From the NCBI GenBank assembly GCA_036873135.1, contig JAPTYO010000003.1, positions 31,438,763-31,502,762 of the forward strand: a stretch of 64,000 nucleotides of DNA, read 5' to 3'. The stretch is from Clarkia xantiana subsp. parviflora (lineage: Eukaryota; Streptophyta; Magnoliopsida; Myrtales; Onagraceae). The translations under genes and the position numbers were made by a program. The notes under the pieces were generated by a model. That model saw only the letters and a program-made list of their open reading frames with translations. It was not told the origin of the DNA and made no database searches. Below are positions 35,024 to 46,592 of the stretch, in pieces; the stretch's first letter is position 1; the number at the start of each line of letters is the position of its first letter.

Positions 35024-36439
35024 GTCCATCATGCATCTTAAGATTAATTTACAATTTCGAATTTAAGAGTTCTATTTTCTAAGAAATCAATAAATATAAT
35101 TTTTTCCACCTAGTATATAAAACTATATAATAGATTTATAGAATTTCAATAATATTATGTTGACTGGTAGCAGAAATCTGATTATTCATTGCGTGGCAAG
35201 GTCTGACCCAACTCTAGTCTACTGCTTTTGATGACCACCAGTTAGAGCATTTAATGACATTATACACAAATAGGTTAGGCCTCCTAATTATAATGATATA
35301 TATAAACGAATCTGCCAGATATATAATTTAAATAAATCTTAGGGAATTTGCTAGGTAACTTCATGAGGCACGTGAAACGAGCTAGGATGTTTTATTTTAA
35401 TTAGCACCACGTACGAGAGACAAGATAGGGTTTAGTTCAATATATAACTGTATATGCTCATAAGCTTAGAGAATGATAAACATTTAAACACTCTGCACAA
35501 TTAGCTGGCTTACTGCATATCGGCATAAAAATAGATTCAAACGTATCTAATCGATTTTTAATTGAATTTATTTGGAACCGGTTATATTAAATTAGTTCAA
35601 TAACCAAATTAGTTATTTGATTTTTATAAATGTAGATTGAAATTTGATTAAAAAGAACAAAAAAAACTAAATTAGTAATTAACTGGATTGAATTTATTTT
35701 AAATTTTGAGATACTAATTGTTGTATTTCCAAAAATATTTGGTCAAGTGTTTAAAACTTTAAATAAAAAAATATTTAAGATAATTTGTTAAGTCAACATA
35801 AATATTTCAACAAATGTCTAAAATATTTTTCACCTATATTGAACCTTAGTTCCACTTTCGTATTTGTGGATTCTTTTATTTGTGGATTCTTTTTATCCTC
35901 CATCATCATCTTTTAACTTTTTAAGTTAAAACAATCTAGTTCAGTTTAAATTAGTTATAACACGTTCTATTAAAAACGCTTCCCAAAGTGACGTTTAAAC
36001 GCAACTCGCTTTATCAGTTTGTCCAACCAATTTTAATACCATATTAATGCCTTGTATAGTTCATTAATGCTAGAGCACTAATTAAATTATAATAAATAAT
36101 ATAAATATATATTAAGAGAATATACAAGCTTCGTAAATCGTTAAGAAGATTTTAAACATTACAAATCGAATATATTGTAATCAAAGGATACAGCTAGCGC
36201 TAGTTGTCCAAATTCAATAGTACGACCATAACTAATTGTAAATTCCATGTTGGCAACAAAAAAATATTATAAATTCCATGCACGAGCTAGTTAGTAACCT
36301 TCTAGCAATTGTTTGTTTGTTTATTTGGCTTAAGAAGATCCCAAGAAAGCCTCTCTAAGTAACCTTTGAGACCTTCCCTATATAAAACCCTAGTTCTTAA
36401 CTAACTTCACATCACCAATTCAAAGCAATATACCTAACA
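35024..36439. other. Intergenic region and PMEI-gene promoter
   Basis: AT-rich without a gene. CTATATAAAACCC at 36378-36390 is a good TATA box about 55 bp before the PMEI ATG. Confidence 0.5.
36378..36387 (+). promoter_or_regulatory. TATA box of the PMEI gene
   Basis: CTATATAAAA lies about 53-62 bp upstream of the start codon, leaving room for a short leader that begins near the ACTTCACATCACCAA stretch. Confidence 0.65.
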
Positions 36440-37060
36440 ATGGCAAAACTTGTTATCTACTTGCTAGTGCAACTCTCTTTAGCTCTCATCTACACTCCCC
36501 TAAAGGCCGAACCGGCAACCGCCAAAGCCTCGACTCCAACCGAATTCGTTACCACATCATGTCGCCCAACCCGCTTCCCGAAAATATGTGTGCAATGCCT
36601 CTCTAGCTACGCAAGCAAGATCCAACACAACGAGCAAACCCTAGTCCAAACATCACTGTCTGTCAGCCTGGCTCGAGCCAGGTACGCTAAGTCGTTTGTG
36701 ACCAAGATATCTCGGGTCACGGGCGTCAAGCCTAGGGAATCGCGTGCTCTCAGGGATTGCTACGTTAATCTTCAGGGAAGCATTGACCGCCTGAGCCAGT
36801 CTATCGATGAATTAGAAGCTATGAAGAAGTCGGTTAGTGGGGCTGACTATGAGTGGCACGCAAGTAACCTCCGAACCTGGGTCAGTGGAGCCCTGACTAA
36901 CGAGAATACGTGCTTAGACGGGTTCGCGAGGAGTGATATGGATGGGAATGTGAAGGTCCATGTAAGGAGTACGATTCTGGATCTTGCTAGGGTCACAAGC
37001 AACGCGCTGGCTCTGTGTGAGGGGTTTGCGTCTCGACATAAGCCGGTCGGGAAACCATAG
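36440..37060 (+). CDS. Plant invertase/pectin methylesterase inhibitor domain protein
   Basis: Secreted inhibitor of the PMEI/C-VIF family, 206 residues in one exon. Its usual target is an apoplastic pectin methylesterase or a cell-wall invertase. A signal peptide spans about residues 1-23. The four-cysteine pattern of the four-helix bundle is visible: C41 and C50 in the N-terminal hairpin (TSCRPTRFPKIC), C107 in ALRDCYVN, and C158 in NENTCLDGF. Extra cysteines lie at 53 and 193. RALRDCY and WVSGALTNENTCLDGF are hallmark blocks, and the length is normal. Which enzyme it inhibits cannot be told from sequence. Confidence 0.93.
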   Translation: MAKLVIYLLVQLSLALIYTPLKAEPATAKASTPTEFVTTSCRPTRFPKICVQCLSSYASKIQHNEQTLVQTSLSVSLARARYAKSFVTKISRVTGVKPRESRALRDCYVNLQGSIDRLSQSIDELEAMKKSVSGADYEWHASNLRTWVSGALTNENTCLDGFARSDMDGNVKVHVRSTILDLARVTSNALALCEGFASRHKPVGKP

Positions 37061-37627
37061 AGCTTTAGAATGAAAAAAATATAGGTTTTTCATGTGTAAA
37101 TTACTATATGCATGTTATAAAAGTGTACACCTTTTATGTCTAAGGGTTTGTGCCTTTGTTGCTTTTTTGTAAGGTGTGTTTTGTGCCTTAAGTTGTAGCA
37201 GTTCAAAGTGTACCTTATGATAAAAGTAGCTTAATGAATGTATAAACCAAGCTTTTGCTTTTGTTATGTACATCATTGAATCTCTAAAAACATATATTTG
37301 TTTATGTAACTATGTTAGCAATATCTATAATATATTGCTACTTCAACTGATAATAAACCAAATATTAAATAAGTTATATATACACACACACTATTGTATA
37401 GAATTTAGCGGCTCATTTTTATTTGTATAATAAAAATAATATAATTTATATATACTACTTATTTATTTAATAAATTGAATTGATCGAAACGAGAATCAAT
37501 TTTTTATTACAATAAATTTACGAAACAATAGCTAACTCAAAAACTGATTTGATAATTAATAAGAGATTTTACTTTCGAACCTTATATAATAAAAATATTC
37601 ATAACCAATAGTTTATCTCTTATAGTC

Positions 37628-37875
37628 GGACTTTTCTATCATGCTCCAAGAGTATCATGCTTTTTATACTTTTTCTTTTTTATATTTTTCTATTGCCTAA
37701 AGGTGAACCCTCGAGAGAAAATGATATTATTAATAGTATGATGCAAATATTAGGTGTTGTTAAAAAATTTCATTTTTTTCATACTTTTAAACTTTTATAT
37801 ATGTTACAATTAAGTCCACCTTAGTAATAAAAAAACCAAAAGCATGGTGTTGTTTGAGCATTGTAGAAAAATCCC
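37628..37875. mobile_element. hAT-like MITE, 248 bp, family A copy 1
   Basis: Flanked by 8-bp duplications TTATAGTC (37620-37627 and 37876-37883). Terminal inverted repeats are GGACTTTTCTATCATGCTC and, reversed, GGGATTTTTCTACAATGCTC. The interior matches the reverse complement of the element at 40722-40981, including TATTGCCTAAAGGTGAACCC and GTCCACC. No coding capacity. Confidence 0.85.
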
Positions 37876-38327
37876 TTATAGTCTCACATAATAACAGCTT
37901 ATAATTTTTCTAGATATAGATTGTCACAAGTGATTCTATTTTAATAACTTCCTAGGAAAAAGAAAGAAACTTGTTATATTATTTCATATATTATTTTTAT
38001 TAATAAATTAGCTCCATATAGTACATTCTATTAAAAAAAAAATCTATTTATTGTTAGATAGACTGTAAGTGCTCAATGCCCAATAGTTCATATTAATGAA
38101 AAAATGACCCCACTTAATTCTCATGCATCATCTCGAGCCCAATAGTTTGGTTCTTTCTCAACCAAACCACCGAGTCTGAACTCTTGAACTGTCTGAATGA
38201 ACTCCTCTGTCCTTTGGCTCTCCGTCGCTGACCAATTTCTCAATTTCTCAATTTCTCCGCCGCCTGAGTAGTGATCAGTCCAGAGACTAGATAAGAGCAA
38301 CCCGTAAACTTCTCCGGCGATAACCAG

Positions 38328-38647
38328 GTCGGATCAGATTTTCGCATTTCCGTTTTTTCTTTTGTTTGTTTTGCCAATTCAAAGTCGTAATTTCAATCGA
38401 TGTTCATCAATTCTTAGTACAGTACCTCTCATTCTCCGAAACTAAGATCTTTGGATCGACATTGCTTGATTTGAGCTTCGATTGGAATGTCATAACGCTA
38501 TTAGATTACACTGCCCTCTAGGTGTTCGATAAAATGCGGCAGTGAATAGATCCTTCAGCTTCTGTGGAGTAATATAACTCAACTAAAGATTTTTTTTTTT
38601 TTTCTGTTAAATCTCAGGTTATTTATATTATTGCTTCGGATTCTCAG
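38328..38647 (+). other. Leader intron of the NDUFAF6-like gene
   Basis: Donor CCAG|GTCGG at 38328 and acceptor TTCTCAG at 38641-38647 leave only GATTCA before the start codon. A T-rich tract precedes the acceptor. Inferred from the splice sites only. Confidence 0.5.
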
Positions 38648-38653
38648 GATTCA

Positions 38654-39556
38654 ATGGTCGGATCGAGCAGCTTAAGATCCGCCTTCTCTCACTGCGTCCA
38701 TCAAGTCCGTAACTATGACTACCACCACTACCTCTGCCTCCTCGAGCTCCCACCTTCCATCCGCAAGGCAGCATTCGCCCTCAGAGCCTTCAACATCGAG
38801 ACATCCCGAGCCATGGACGTTGCTTCAGACCCAAGAATCGGACTCATGCGCTTAGTCTGGTGGCAAGAAGCCATCGACAAAATCTACGCCCACAAATCAA
38901 TCGAACACCCAACAGCCCAAGCTCTCTCCGCCGTGATATCCGACCCCAAACTAACCAAATCATGGCTGAAACGCTCCATCGAGGCTCGAATCACCGATGC
39001 AAGAAGAGAAGTAACCGAAATCCCAGAAACCATGGAGGAACTAGAGAAGTACAGTGAAGACACTGCTTCGACTCTGCTATACCTTACGCTCCAAGCAACT
39101 GGGGTAAACTCCACTGTGGCGGATCATGCAGCCTCCCATATCGGAAAGGCAAGTGGTATTCTCTTGCTGCTCAAATCACTTCCTTATCACGCCAATACGT
39201 ATAGGCATAATCTGTATATCCCGAAGAATTTGGCTGAGAAACACGGGATTTTGGTGAAAAAAGGCGGCCAGACCGAGATTGGGTTGGATTCTCGAGAAGG
39301 GCTATGCAATGTGGTGTTTGAGATGGCTTCAGTAGCTAATAGCCATTTGGAGAAAGCTCGGGAACTGAGTGGAAAGGTGCCGAAAGAGGCCTTGCCGGTG
39401 CTTTTGCCGGCAGTTCCGGCACAGGTGGTGTTGGATTCGCTGAGAAAGGTGCATTTTGATGTGTTCGATCCGAGCTTAGGGCGAGGTGTGCTGGGTGTTC
39501 CTCCATTGCTATACCAAATCAAAGTGAAGTGGGCTTCTTGGAGAGGTAAGTACTAG
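38654..39556 (+). CDS. NDUFAF6: NDUFAF6-like complex I assembly factor (squalene/phytoene synthase fold)
   Basis: Mitochondrial assembly factor for respiratory complex I, from the squalene/phytoene synthase superfamily. The single coding exon gives 300 residues. Family blocks in order: FSHCVHQVRNYDYHHYLCLL near residue 11, KAAFALRAFNIE near 40, GLMRLVWWQEAIDKIY near 66, YSEDTASTLLYLTLQATG near 133, ASHIGKASGILLLLKSLPYH near 160, a Gly/Lys loop, and GRGVLGVPPLLYQIKVKW at the C terminus. The trans-prenyltransferase aspartate motifs are degenerate, as in NDUFAF6, so I infer a scaffold role, not terpene synthesis. It probably has a leader intron. A mitochondrial presequence is not obvious. Confidence 0.9.
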   Translation: MVGSSSLRSAFSHCVHQVRNYDYHHYLCLLELPPSIRKAAFALRAFNIETSRAMDVASDPRIGLMRLVWWQEAIDKIYAHKSIEHPTAQALSAVISDPKLTKSWLKRSIEARITDARREVTEIPETMEELEKYSEDTASTLLYLTLQATGVNSTVADHAASHIGKASGILLLLKSLPYHANTYRHNLYIPKNLAEKHGILVKKGGQTEIGLDSREGLCNVVFEMASVANSHLEKARELSGKVPKEALPVLLPAVPAQVVLDSLRKVHFDVFDPSLGRGVLGVPPLLYQIKVKWASWRGKY

Positions 39557-40057
39557 GTATCCTTTTCTGGACTAATAATAATAAGATCAAAGATGAGTAA
39601 TTTTGATGTTTGATGCGATGAATAATATATGATGTTTGTATTGATTTTACAGTAAGGTTTTGTAGCATGGATTTGGATTCCACTTCTTTTTTTACACCTA
39701 ACCGATAAATTGTCACTTTTATTGGACTCGGATTTTTGTCTTGGATGAATAAGATAAATTTATGATTTTTTTTTCTGAGCTCGTAGGATTCATATATAAT
39801 ATATTGATTGAATTTATAAGCAGATTAGACAAAATCTTAAGACAAAAATATATGTGTTTTTGTGGTGTTTATGCATTTTTTTTCCGAAGTGTTTGTGCAG
39901 TTAGTTTTTATAGAAGGACCAATCCGAATATATTTGCTTTACCAAAGGCCCGTATGTTTTATATGGGCCTTTGGTAAAGCCCAACCGCTTGGACAGGTCC
40001 ATTCTTTCAATAATATATAATTTATAATAATAAATATATATAAGCTTCTAAATTCTA
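39557..40057. other. 3' flank of the NDUFAF6-like gene
   Basis: AT-rich. It includes an inverted motif, CCAAAGGCCCGTATG with CATATGGGCCTTTGG, near 39940-39975 that would form a strong hairpin. No gene is seen. Confidence 0.4.
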
Positions 40058-40580
40058 TGGGTTAATAACCAAATTCTTACCAAACTTTGAGGGATTTACA
40101 AATTGCTACCTAAATTTTGATTTTTTTTTAAAATTGGTTATCCAAACTTTCATTTTTAGATAAATTGATATTTCTATTTCAATTCTGGTGGACAGAAAAT
40201 AAGCATGTTTTCGCCACGGAGTCTTTTCATGTGTAGCCAAGATGGATTCAAACATAAATTGAAAGTATTGCAACAAAATACTTTCAGTTGGATGCTCAAT
40301 TGGACTTCCGCCCAATTCGAATGGTGCATTTCAATTGAGCATCCAATTAAAGGTATTCGTTACAATACTTTCAATTTATCTTTAAATTTATCTTGGGTAC
40401 ACATGAAAAGACCTCACTTAACGGAAACATAATTATTTTATGTCTATTCTAACAGGAATTAAAACAGAAATAACAATTTGCTCTGAAATTGAAAATTCAA
40501 GTAATTAATTTTAAAATATTAAAGTTCAGGCAACGATTTGTAAGTTTATAAAGTTCGGGTAGGATTTTGATTATTATCCC
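40058..40580. mobile_element. Foldback element, 523 bp, 8-bp target duplication
   Basis: Flanked by AAATTCTA at 40050-40057 and 40581-40588. The arms are inverted repeats of roughly 240 bp. They pair CATGTGTAGCCAAGAT with ATCTTGGGTACACATG, and TTGGATGCTCAATTGG with TCAATTGAGCATCCAA. Ends are TGGGTTAATAACC and, reversed, GGGATAATAATC. No coding capacity. Confidence 0.8.
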
Positions 40581-40721
40581 AAATTCTAATGCATATATAT
40601 ATAATATATATATTCCATGATAAAATCAATGTATTGTTTGCAGTTTTTTTTTCCCGGTTATCGATAATATGAAATAGATGGAATAATATTCGATATATGG
40701 TATTATCACATCATACTAAAA

Positions 40722-40981
40722 CATATTTTTCTACCATTCTCCAAGAGCATCATCATTTTGGAATTTTATTACTAGGGTGGACTTAATTGTATCATATGTA
40801 AAACTTTAAAAATATGAAAAAATATAAAAAAATTTAACCACGCCTAATATTTGCATCATACTATTAATAATATCAACTTCCCTCTAGGGTTCACCTTTAG
40901 GGCAATAGAAAAATATAAAACAAAAAACAAAAAAACAAAAAAACAAAAGCATGGTGCTCTTAGAGCATGATAGAAAGATCC
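40722..40981. mobile_element. hAT-like MITE, 260 bp, family A copy 2 (reverse orientation)
   Basis: Flanked by TACTAAAA at 40714-40721 and 40982-40989. Its sequence matches the reverse complement of 37628-37875. Examples are TTCACCTTTAGGGCAATAGA and GGGTGGACTTAATTGT. The two copies lie in opposite orientations on either side of the NDUFAF6-like gene. Confidence 0.85.
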
Positions 40982-40989
40982 TACTAAAA

Positions 40990-41484
40990 CATAATAAACA
41001 AATAATAACCGTACACTTAAGGAACTATCACATGCACTATACAACCTTGTTTGATTTTTTTACGATATATAAATCTAAACAAACACAAAACCGTATTATT
41101 CTTCAAATCCAAATCTCTAGCTACTACAGATACGAGCAACACCGAATTCTCAAAGTGAAAAATATAACAAAAATCTGTTACCTGAATTATCTGGATCTCC
41201 TCCTCTCTATCGATCTACTGAGACGTCACGGGCAGGGATACCCATTGACTCACCGTCAACGGCCTCTCTTCGCCGGCGACGGAGGTTCTACTACTCTTTA
41301 AGTTAATCCTCCCTTATTTGATCTGATTACTCGGTTTACTGGCGGGGGAGGGAGATTGTTCCACTCACATTAGGCCCAATCCAATATTTCTTAATTTAAG
41401 CGGCCCACATCCACATAATATAACATATATAAGATTTTTTTTATACATTTTAAAATTGTAGTCGTATGCGATTATTTTATTACA
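40990..41484. other. Intergenic stretch
   Basis: No convincing gene. A CTCCTCTCTATCG-rich part near 41200-41300 resembles a leader sequence, and the open frame through it has no known domain. Confidence 0.35.
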
Positions 41485-41492
41485 ATTACAAC

Positions 41493-42069
41493 TAGGGATG
41501 GCAACAGGTCTCGGGGCCCCGACCCGATTTTGACCCGCGGGTCACGGGTCGGGTCGGGGCGGGTCCGGGTCTAGAGGCCCGGGGCCCCGTAGACCCGCCC
41601 CGAAATGCATATATATATAATATATATTTTTTTATGTTAATATGATCTAACATTTACTAAACAATATGGTTAATATAGTACCTATATAAATAACATGGAC
41701 CAAATTACAAATAGATGTATATTTAGATTATTAGGATTTGTTAATTTTGTGTTTGGATTTGAATTTGTATTTGTAATGAATTTGATGTGTTTGTTGTTTA
41801 TATTTGATTGGTGTTAGATTTATGTTTTAAATTTATATATAATGTAATATTTTGACAAAAGAAATTGTATTTAATATTGAAAAAGTGAAAAAAAAAAAAA
41901 AAAATGTTCACATGGCGGGCGGGGCCCGCGGGTCGACCCGCGAGATTGTTAACCCGACCCGCCCCGCCCCGGAAGGACTATTTGGCCGGGGCCGGGTCAG
42001 CCAGCCGCCCCGTGGGGCGGGTCCGGGGCTGCAGAAACCCGCACCGACCCGCCCCCGTTGCCATCCCTA
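41493..42069. mobile_element. hAT-like non-autonomous element with GC-rich ends
   Basis: 577 bp. Ends are TAGGGATGGCAACAGG and, reversed, TAGGGATGGCAACGGG. The flanks ATTACAAC (41485-41492) and ATTACATC (42070-42077) match at 7 of 8 bases. GC-rich arms of CGGGTCGGGTC type surround an AT-rich core. It lies just upstream of the eIF1A promoter. Confidence 0.85.
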
Positions 42070-42320
42070 ATTACATCTACGATAGAGATATATCGGCCTA
42101 AAATTGCGACAAAGCGTGATGGGCCTGAAACGAGCTGGAGATGGCCCAAAATCGACTAGTGTGGCGGTGGCCTTTACCATCTCCACGCCACATATTACCC
42201 CTCACTACGAAAGGGAGAGTCTCTTTTCAGAAAGCGGTGCCGCAGACCTCTGAAACGCTCTCCTCTTCAGCCTTCCGGAGCCGTTTCGATCAACTGCGGT
42301 TCGCTATACTGCTTTGTGAG

Positions 42321-43131
42321 GTAATTCTTAAGCATAGAGTTTTGATTGCTTCGAGCTGCGTTATCCTCGGATTGAAGTTCTTATTCGATTAGGTTAAGTC
42401 TATTGTCAAGGCGTCTGTTGATTTCATGGTTGAGATTCGTATAAAATTGAATTGATTGCTTCACTTTCGTTAAATTAGGGTTTTCTGCACTGATTTTCGG
42501 TTGTGTGCGAGTCGGATTCACTCTTGTTTGATTCTGGAATAAGAATAGGGAGCTACCTTGTGAGTTGGTAAATCCATGAGCCGTTACTGCGCAATTTGGT
42601 AACGCATGTGGTTTGATTTATCGATTGTGATGCTTTAGATTGTTTAGGAGCAAACTTGTGGAATGAAATCATTGATTTGAGTTCTATTGATTTTCATGAA
42701 CAAAATTCATATCAGGCGGAGTTATCCTCGTATTGAAGTTCTTATTCGATTAGGTTGATATTTAATTGATCCAGTTTCGTTAAGTTAGGGTTTTCTGCAC
42801 TGACTTTCGATTGTGTGAGTTGGATTCAATCTTGATTGATTCTGGAATAAGAATTAGGAGTTAACTTGTGAATTGGTAAAAATCCATGAAGTTTGTTGAT
42901 TCCATGAGCAATTATTGTGCAATTTGGTAACACATGTAGTTGGATTATTCGATTGTGATGCTTTAGATTGTTTAGGAGCAAACTTGTGGGTTGAAATCAT
43001 TGATTTTCATGAGCAAAATTCATATCAGGCAGTTGGACTCATTGATTATAATGCGGTTGATTCTTTGCTCGAGTAATTGAACACGAATCAGAAGCAAATA
43101 ATAATCGGTTATTGATTGCTTGATGTTTCAG
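42321..43131 (+). other. Leader intron of eIF1A with an internal duplication
   Basis: Donor TTTGTGAG|GTAATT at 42321 and acceptor GATGTTTCAG at 43131. The interior contains two direct copies offset by 361 bp (42360-42720 and 42721-about 43040). Both start GTTATCCTCG and end AAAATTCATATCAGGC. The duplication has diverged moderately. Long first introns of housekeeping genes often enhance expression; an effect here is inference. Confidence 0.75.
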
Positions 43132-43142
43132 AACCTGTAACC

Positions 43143-43580
43143 ATGCCGAAGAACAAGGGAAAGGGAGGAAAGAACAGGAAGAGAGGAAAGAACGAAGCCG
43201 ATGATGAAAAGCGTGAACTCGTCTTCAAGGAAGACGGACAAGAATACGCCCAGGTTCTTCGAATGCTCGGCAATGGCAGATGCGAGGCCACCTGCATTGA
43301 TGGAACAAAGCGGCTCTGCCACATCCGAGGAAAGATGCACAAGAAGGTCTGGATTGCTGCAGGTGACATTGTCCTGGTTGGTCTCCGTGACTACCAAGAT
43401 GACAAAGCTGATGTCATCCTCAAGTACATGCCTGACGAGGCGAGGCTGCTCAAGGCTTATGGTGAGCTACCGGAGAACACCCGTCTGAACGAGGGTATTG
43501 TTCCCGGCCTCGAAGACGACAATGAAGGTCCTAACGATGATTACATCGAGTTTGAGGATGAGGACATTGATAAGATCTAG
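43143..43580 (+). CDS. EIF1A: Eukaryotic translation initiation factor 1A
   Basis: eIF1A binds the 40S A-site region and promotes scanning and start-codon choice together with eIF1. The single coding exon gives 145 residues. The basic N-terminal tail [16 protein letters not shown] is followed by the OB fold with [18 protein letters not shown] and [15 protein letters not shown]. The acidic C-terminal tail ([13 protein letters not shown]) ends in the conserved DIDxI that contacts eIF5B. I chose the ATG at 43143 because it gives this conserved N terminus; the frame is open for nine codons upstream but that part is leader. Confidence 0.98.
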   Translation: MPKNKGKGGKNRKRGKNEADDEKRELVFKEDGQEYAQVLRMLGNGRCEATCIDGTKRLCHIRGKMHKKVWIAAGDIVLVGLRDYQDDKADVILKYMPDEARLLKAYGELPENTRLNEGIVPGLEDDNEGPNDDYIEFEDEDIDKI

Positions 43581-44003
43581 AGATCTAAGAAATCAAGGTA
43601 CTCTACTGCTACTTCTACTCCGTTTGTTATGTATTTCGTGTTAGATTGATGAACCATGATAAATCGATCAAGTAAACCCGCTCGTATTCTATAACTGATT
43701 GGTTTTGTATCATCAGATTCGGTTTAAGTTGCGAATTCGTGTTGTTTCATTGTTCTTATGCTGTTCTGTTTGGTGGTATTGTTGGTAACATCATAGGATT
43801 TGGTCTATAGACAATGAGGATAATATTGATATCACACAGTTGATGCTTAAGGCTCAAGAATGAGCAAATTGCTCTAGTTTTTACCAAGAATGAGCAAATT
43901 GCGCTAGTTTTTACCTAGAATGAACTATTAAAATACTCGATTTTACGAAGATACCGATTGATTAACCTCAAGAGTGCCATAAATTATACGATTTACGGTT
44001 CTT

Positions 44004-46592
44004 CTAGAACTCTTTAGTCTTCTTCTTCCAACTAACAAGTAACTTCAAAAACTCCATGACCTCTGATGTGTTCTTCAGTGAGTAAAATGCTTTGGTTTCT
44101 TTTGGGACTGCAGATACCAAGATCCCGAACCCACGACCCCTCTCGCGCAATATCTGAAACTTCGGGTTTTTAGAATCTATATATCTAGATCATTGTTGTG
44201 TATTGATAGTAGATAATGTTACCTTGAATGCATCTTCATCAGTCCTATCGTCACCGATATAGATCGGTAGAATATCGGCATTGCCGTTAATCGATCCTGT
44301 AAAACCGAGACGAAGCGTAATGAGGGTAACTGAAGCTCAGAGTCGAACAAAACCGATTCCTTACCAAATGAATTGAGTAGAAATTCAACTGCTTTTCCCT
44401 TGTTCCAATCAATAGCAGGACGAACTTCTAGTACCTGAATCGAAGAGGTTAATTAGTAACTTGCTAGCTGAACTTTGAGATTCTGGACAATTCGAACTTA
44501 CTTTGCGACCGTGAGTGATTCGTAAATCGGGGTAGTTATTCAGTGTATCGTGGACATATTGCGCAATAGTAGCCCATTCCTATACGCGTAACAAAACCGA
44601 GTTATCAGGGACTTCTAAAAACTGTAAACCGAGTTAACATATTCATCTTACAGTTGATTAGCAGAACCTAACCTTTGCATCGACATTGCGGTAGTGAACC
44701 GAAGCGCAAAACTTATGATTCTCGACCTTTGCTCCTTTGATACTCTTCGTTTTCTCGACTAGGGTTCTATAAACCTCATCGATCATTGGTAAAAATTCTT
44801 TCGCGGGTTGGAAAAGTTCTGGTTCGTCTTCCTACATCGTAAAACCGTTATTGCAACACTCGAGTGCAAAATGCAGAAACCGAAATTACGCGCCCTCGAA
44901 CTTGACCTACCTCATGGTTAAGACGACGATCGATTGTGGGCACAGTAATGTCCATTCCGTGACTACCCGCGTAGTATAGTTCGGTTAATCCTACCAACTC
45001 GAAGACCTAAATAAAATTAAGCTAACCGGTCATATCTGTTAAATAGTACCACATTAGATAATATCAGACAGTAACCCTAAACCCTAAAAATTGTTCCAAT
45101 ATGGGCATTTGACCGGTTCTGGACCGGAACTGGTTTAAACGGTCCGGTCCGGATCAGATCATATATGTACTAATATTATCACAAGAAAATTTGGACCGAT
45201 TTTGAATTGCTTTATAAAAAGCAGACCAGTCCGGTCCAGAACCGGTCAGAAACCGGTAGTTTTAATTTACATATTTACACTAAAATTAAGAAAAAGAAAA
45301 AAAAAAACAAGTCCAAAAACAGCCCAGGTCAGAAAAAAAAATCGGTCCAAACCTGTCCGGTCCAATTTAGAACCAATTCCTTTAGAAGTATACTAACAGT
45401 TTTTAGTCTGGTTTCCCCTAAAAAACCTGGTCTGTTTGGAACCGATCCAGTCAGGTTCCAAACCTGGTCTGGACCGGTTCCAAACAGTTCAGTCCGGACT
45501 AGTTCCGGGCCGATCCGACCGGACTGGTTTTTTTGCCCATCCCTTAAATATAGTATCTAAAATGTGTTTGAGATATTAATTAGATAGTCAAGTTACCTTA
45601 TCACGACTCCTTCCACTGATAATCGCGGCTGGAAAATGCTTTGCAACATTTTTCACAGCAAGATGCATCTGGAGCAAACATAAAGTTACATTATAACCTT
45701 GGAGATAAAAAGTAAAAAAGGTGAACATAAAGTTACATTATAACCTTTGAGATAAAAAGTAAAAAAAATGTACTGTAGTTATTTTTTTCGCAAAACATTA
45801 ACAATTTTGCGAAAAAGAAACTTAATTATCTTTCTATACATAAAGCAAACCTAAGTTTCAACCATATAGCATTGTAGGAATATATAAAATTCATTTGTCT
45901 ATTAGAGGTAATTGATATCCTGCATGTATTTTAACAGAAACTATGCTGATTTGCGCATTTAGCATTATGTTAAAATGTATCACATGTGTAATTCTTATTC
46001 TGATTACATTTTAATGGAGAAACGACTGTAGTTTGCACCTTGTATTTTTTTTTAAAGTTCAATATATTTTTTTTCTAAGAAAAAAAGTTCAGTTTATTTT
46101 GCGAAACTTTGCAAGTTCAGTTTGTTTTCGTTACTTAACCGTAAAATATTACATCTTTAGATAGAATGGCGCGATCGGGTTCGTCTACTATCGGCGAAAG
46201 AGTCCCATCATAATCCAAAAAGATCACAATCCTCTTACTCCTAGCTTGCTCCATCATCTGCTTGAAAGATTTCAATGCTGAAGGATGCTTCAACTGCAAT
46301 TCACAAAAAAAATTACAATGTCGCATGAAAAAAAAACATTAATACTATAATAAGTTTTAACGAAAACACGAACCATCCACGCGCAATACGCGAGATCAAG
46401 ATCTTCTAAAGCGGTTTCGACACTGCAATCCCTGATAAACAACCTTTTGCTAGTTGGAGACGAAGATTTCATAGCGTCTAACCAACCATTGAACCGAATA
46501 TCATCGAGCTTTCCGGGTTTCTTGTTTGGAATCGGTATGATCGATGCTCGGTCCGTAAGAACCAGGGAAGCAAGATTTGATGTCACCTCCAT
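44004..46592 (-). CDS. TPP: Trehalose-6-phosphate phosphatase (nine coding exons)
   Basis: Dephosphorylates trehalose 6-phosphate, the second step of trehalose synthesis and a sugar-signalling control point. Exons run 46592-46374, 46293-46153, 45668-45597, 45006-44911, 44831-44673, 44579-44502, 44434-44365, 44296-44223 and 44153-44004. All are GT-AG and total 1059 nt, or 352 residues, close to the usual 370-385. HAD motifs: [10 protein letters not shown] with D100 and D102, IISGRSRDK around residue 141, and [13 protein letters not shown] with D294 and D295. Family blocks also include [12 protein letters not shown] and a C-terminal [13 protein letters not shown]. The order of exons is conserved in plant TPPs. 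A leader intron precedes exon 1. Intron 3 carries a MITE-like insertion. Confidence 0.95.
45090..45548. mobile_element. MITE-like insertion in TPP intron 3
   Basis: A GGACCGG-rich stretch with opposed ends: TATGGGCATTTGACCGG on the left and, reversed, GATGGGCAAAAAAACCAG on the right. It resembles the GGACCG-rich arms of the hAT element at 32786-33306. Target duplications are unclear. Confidence 0.55.
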
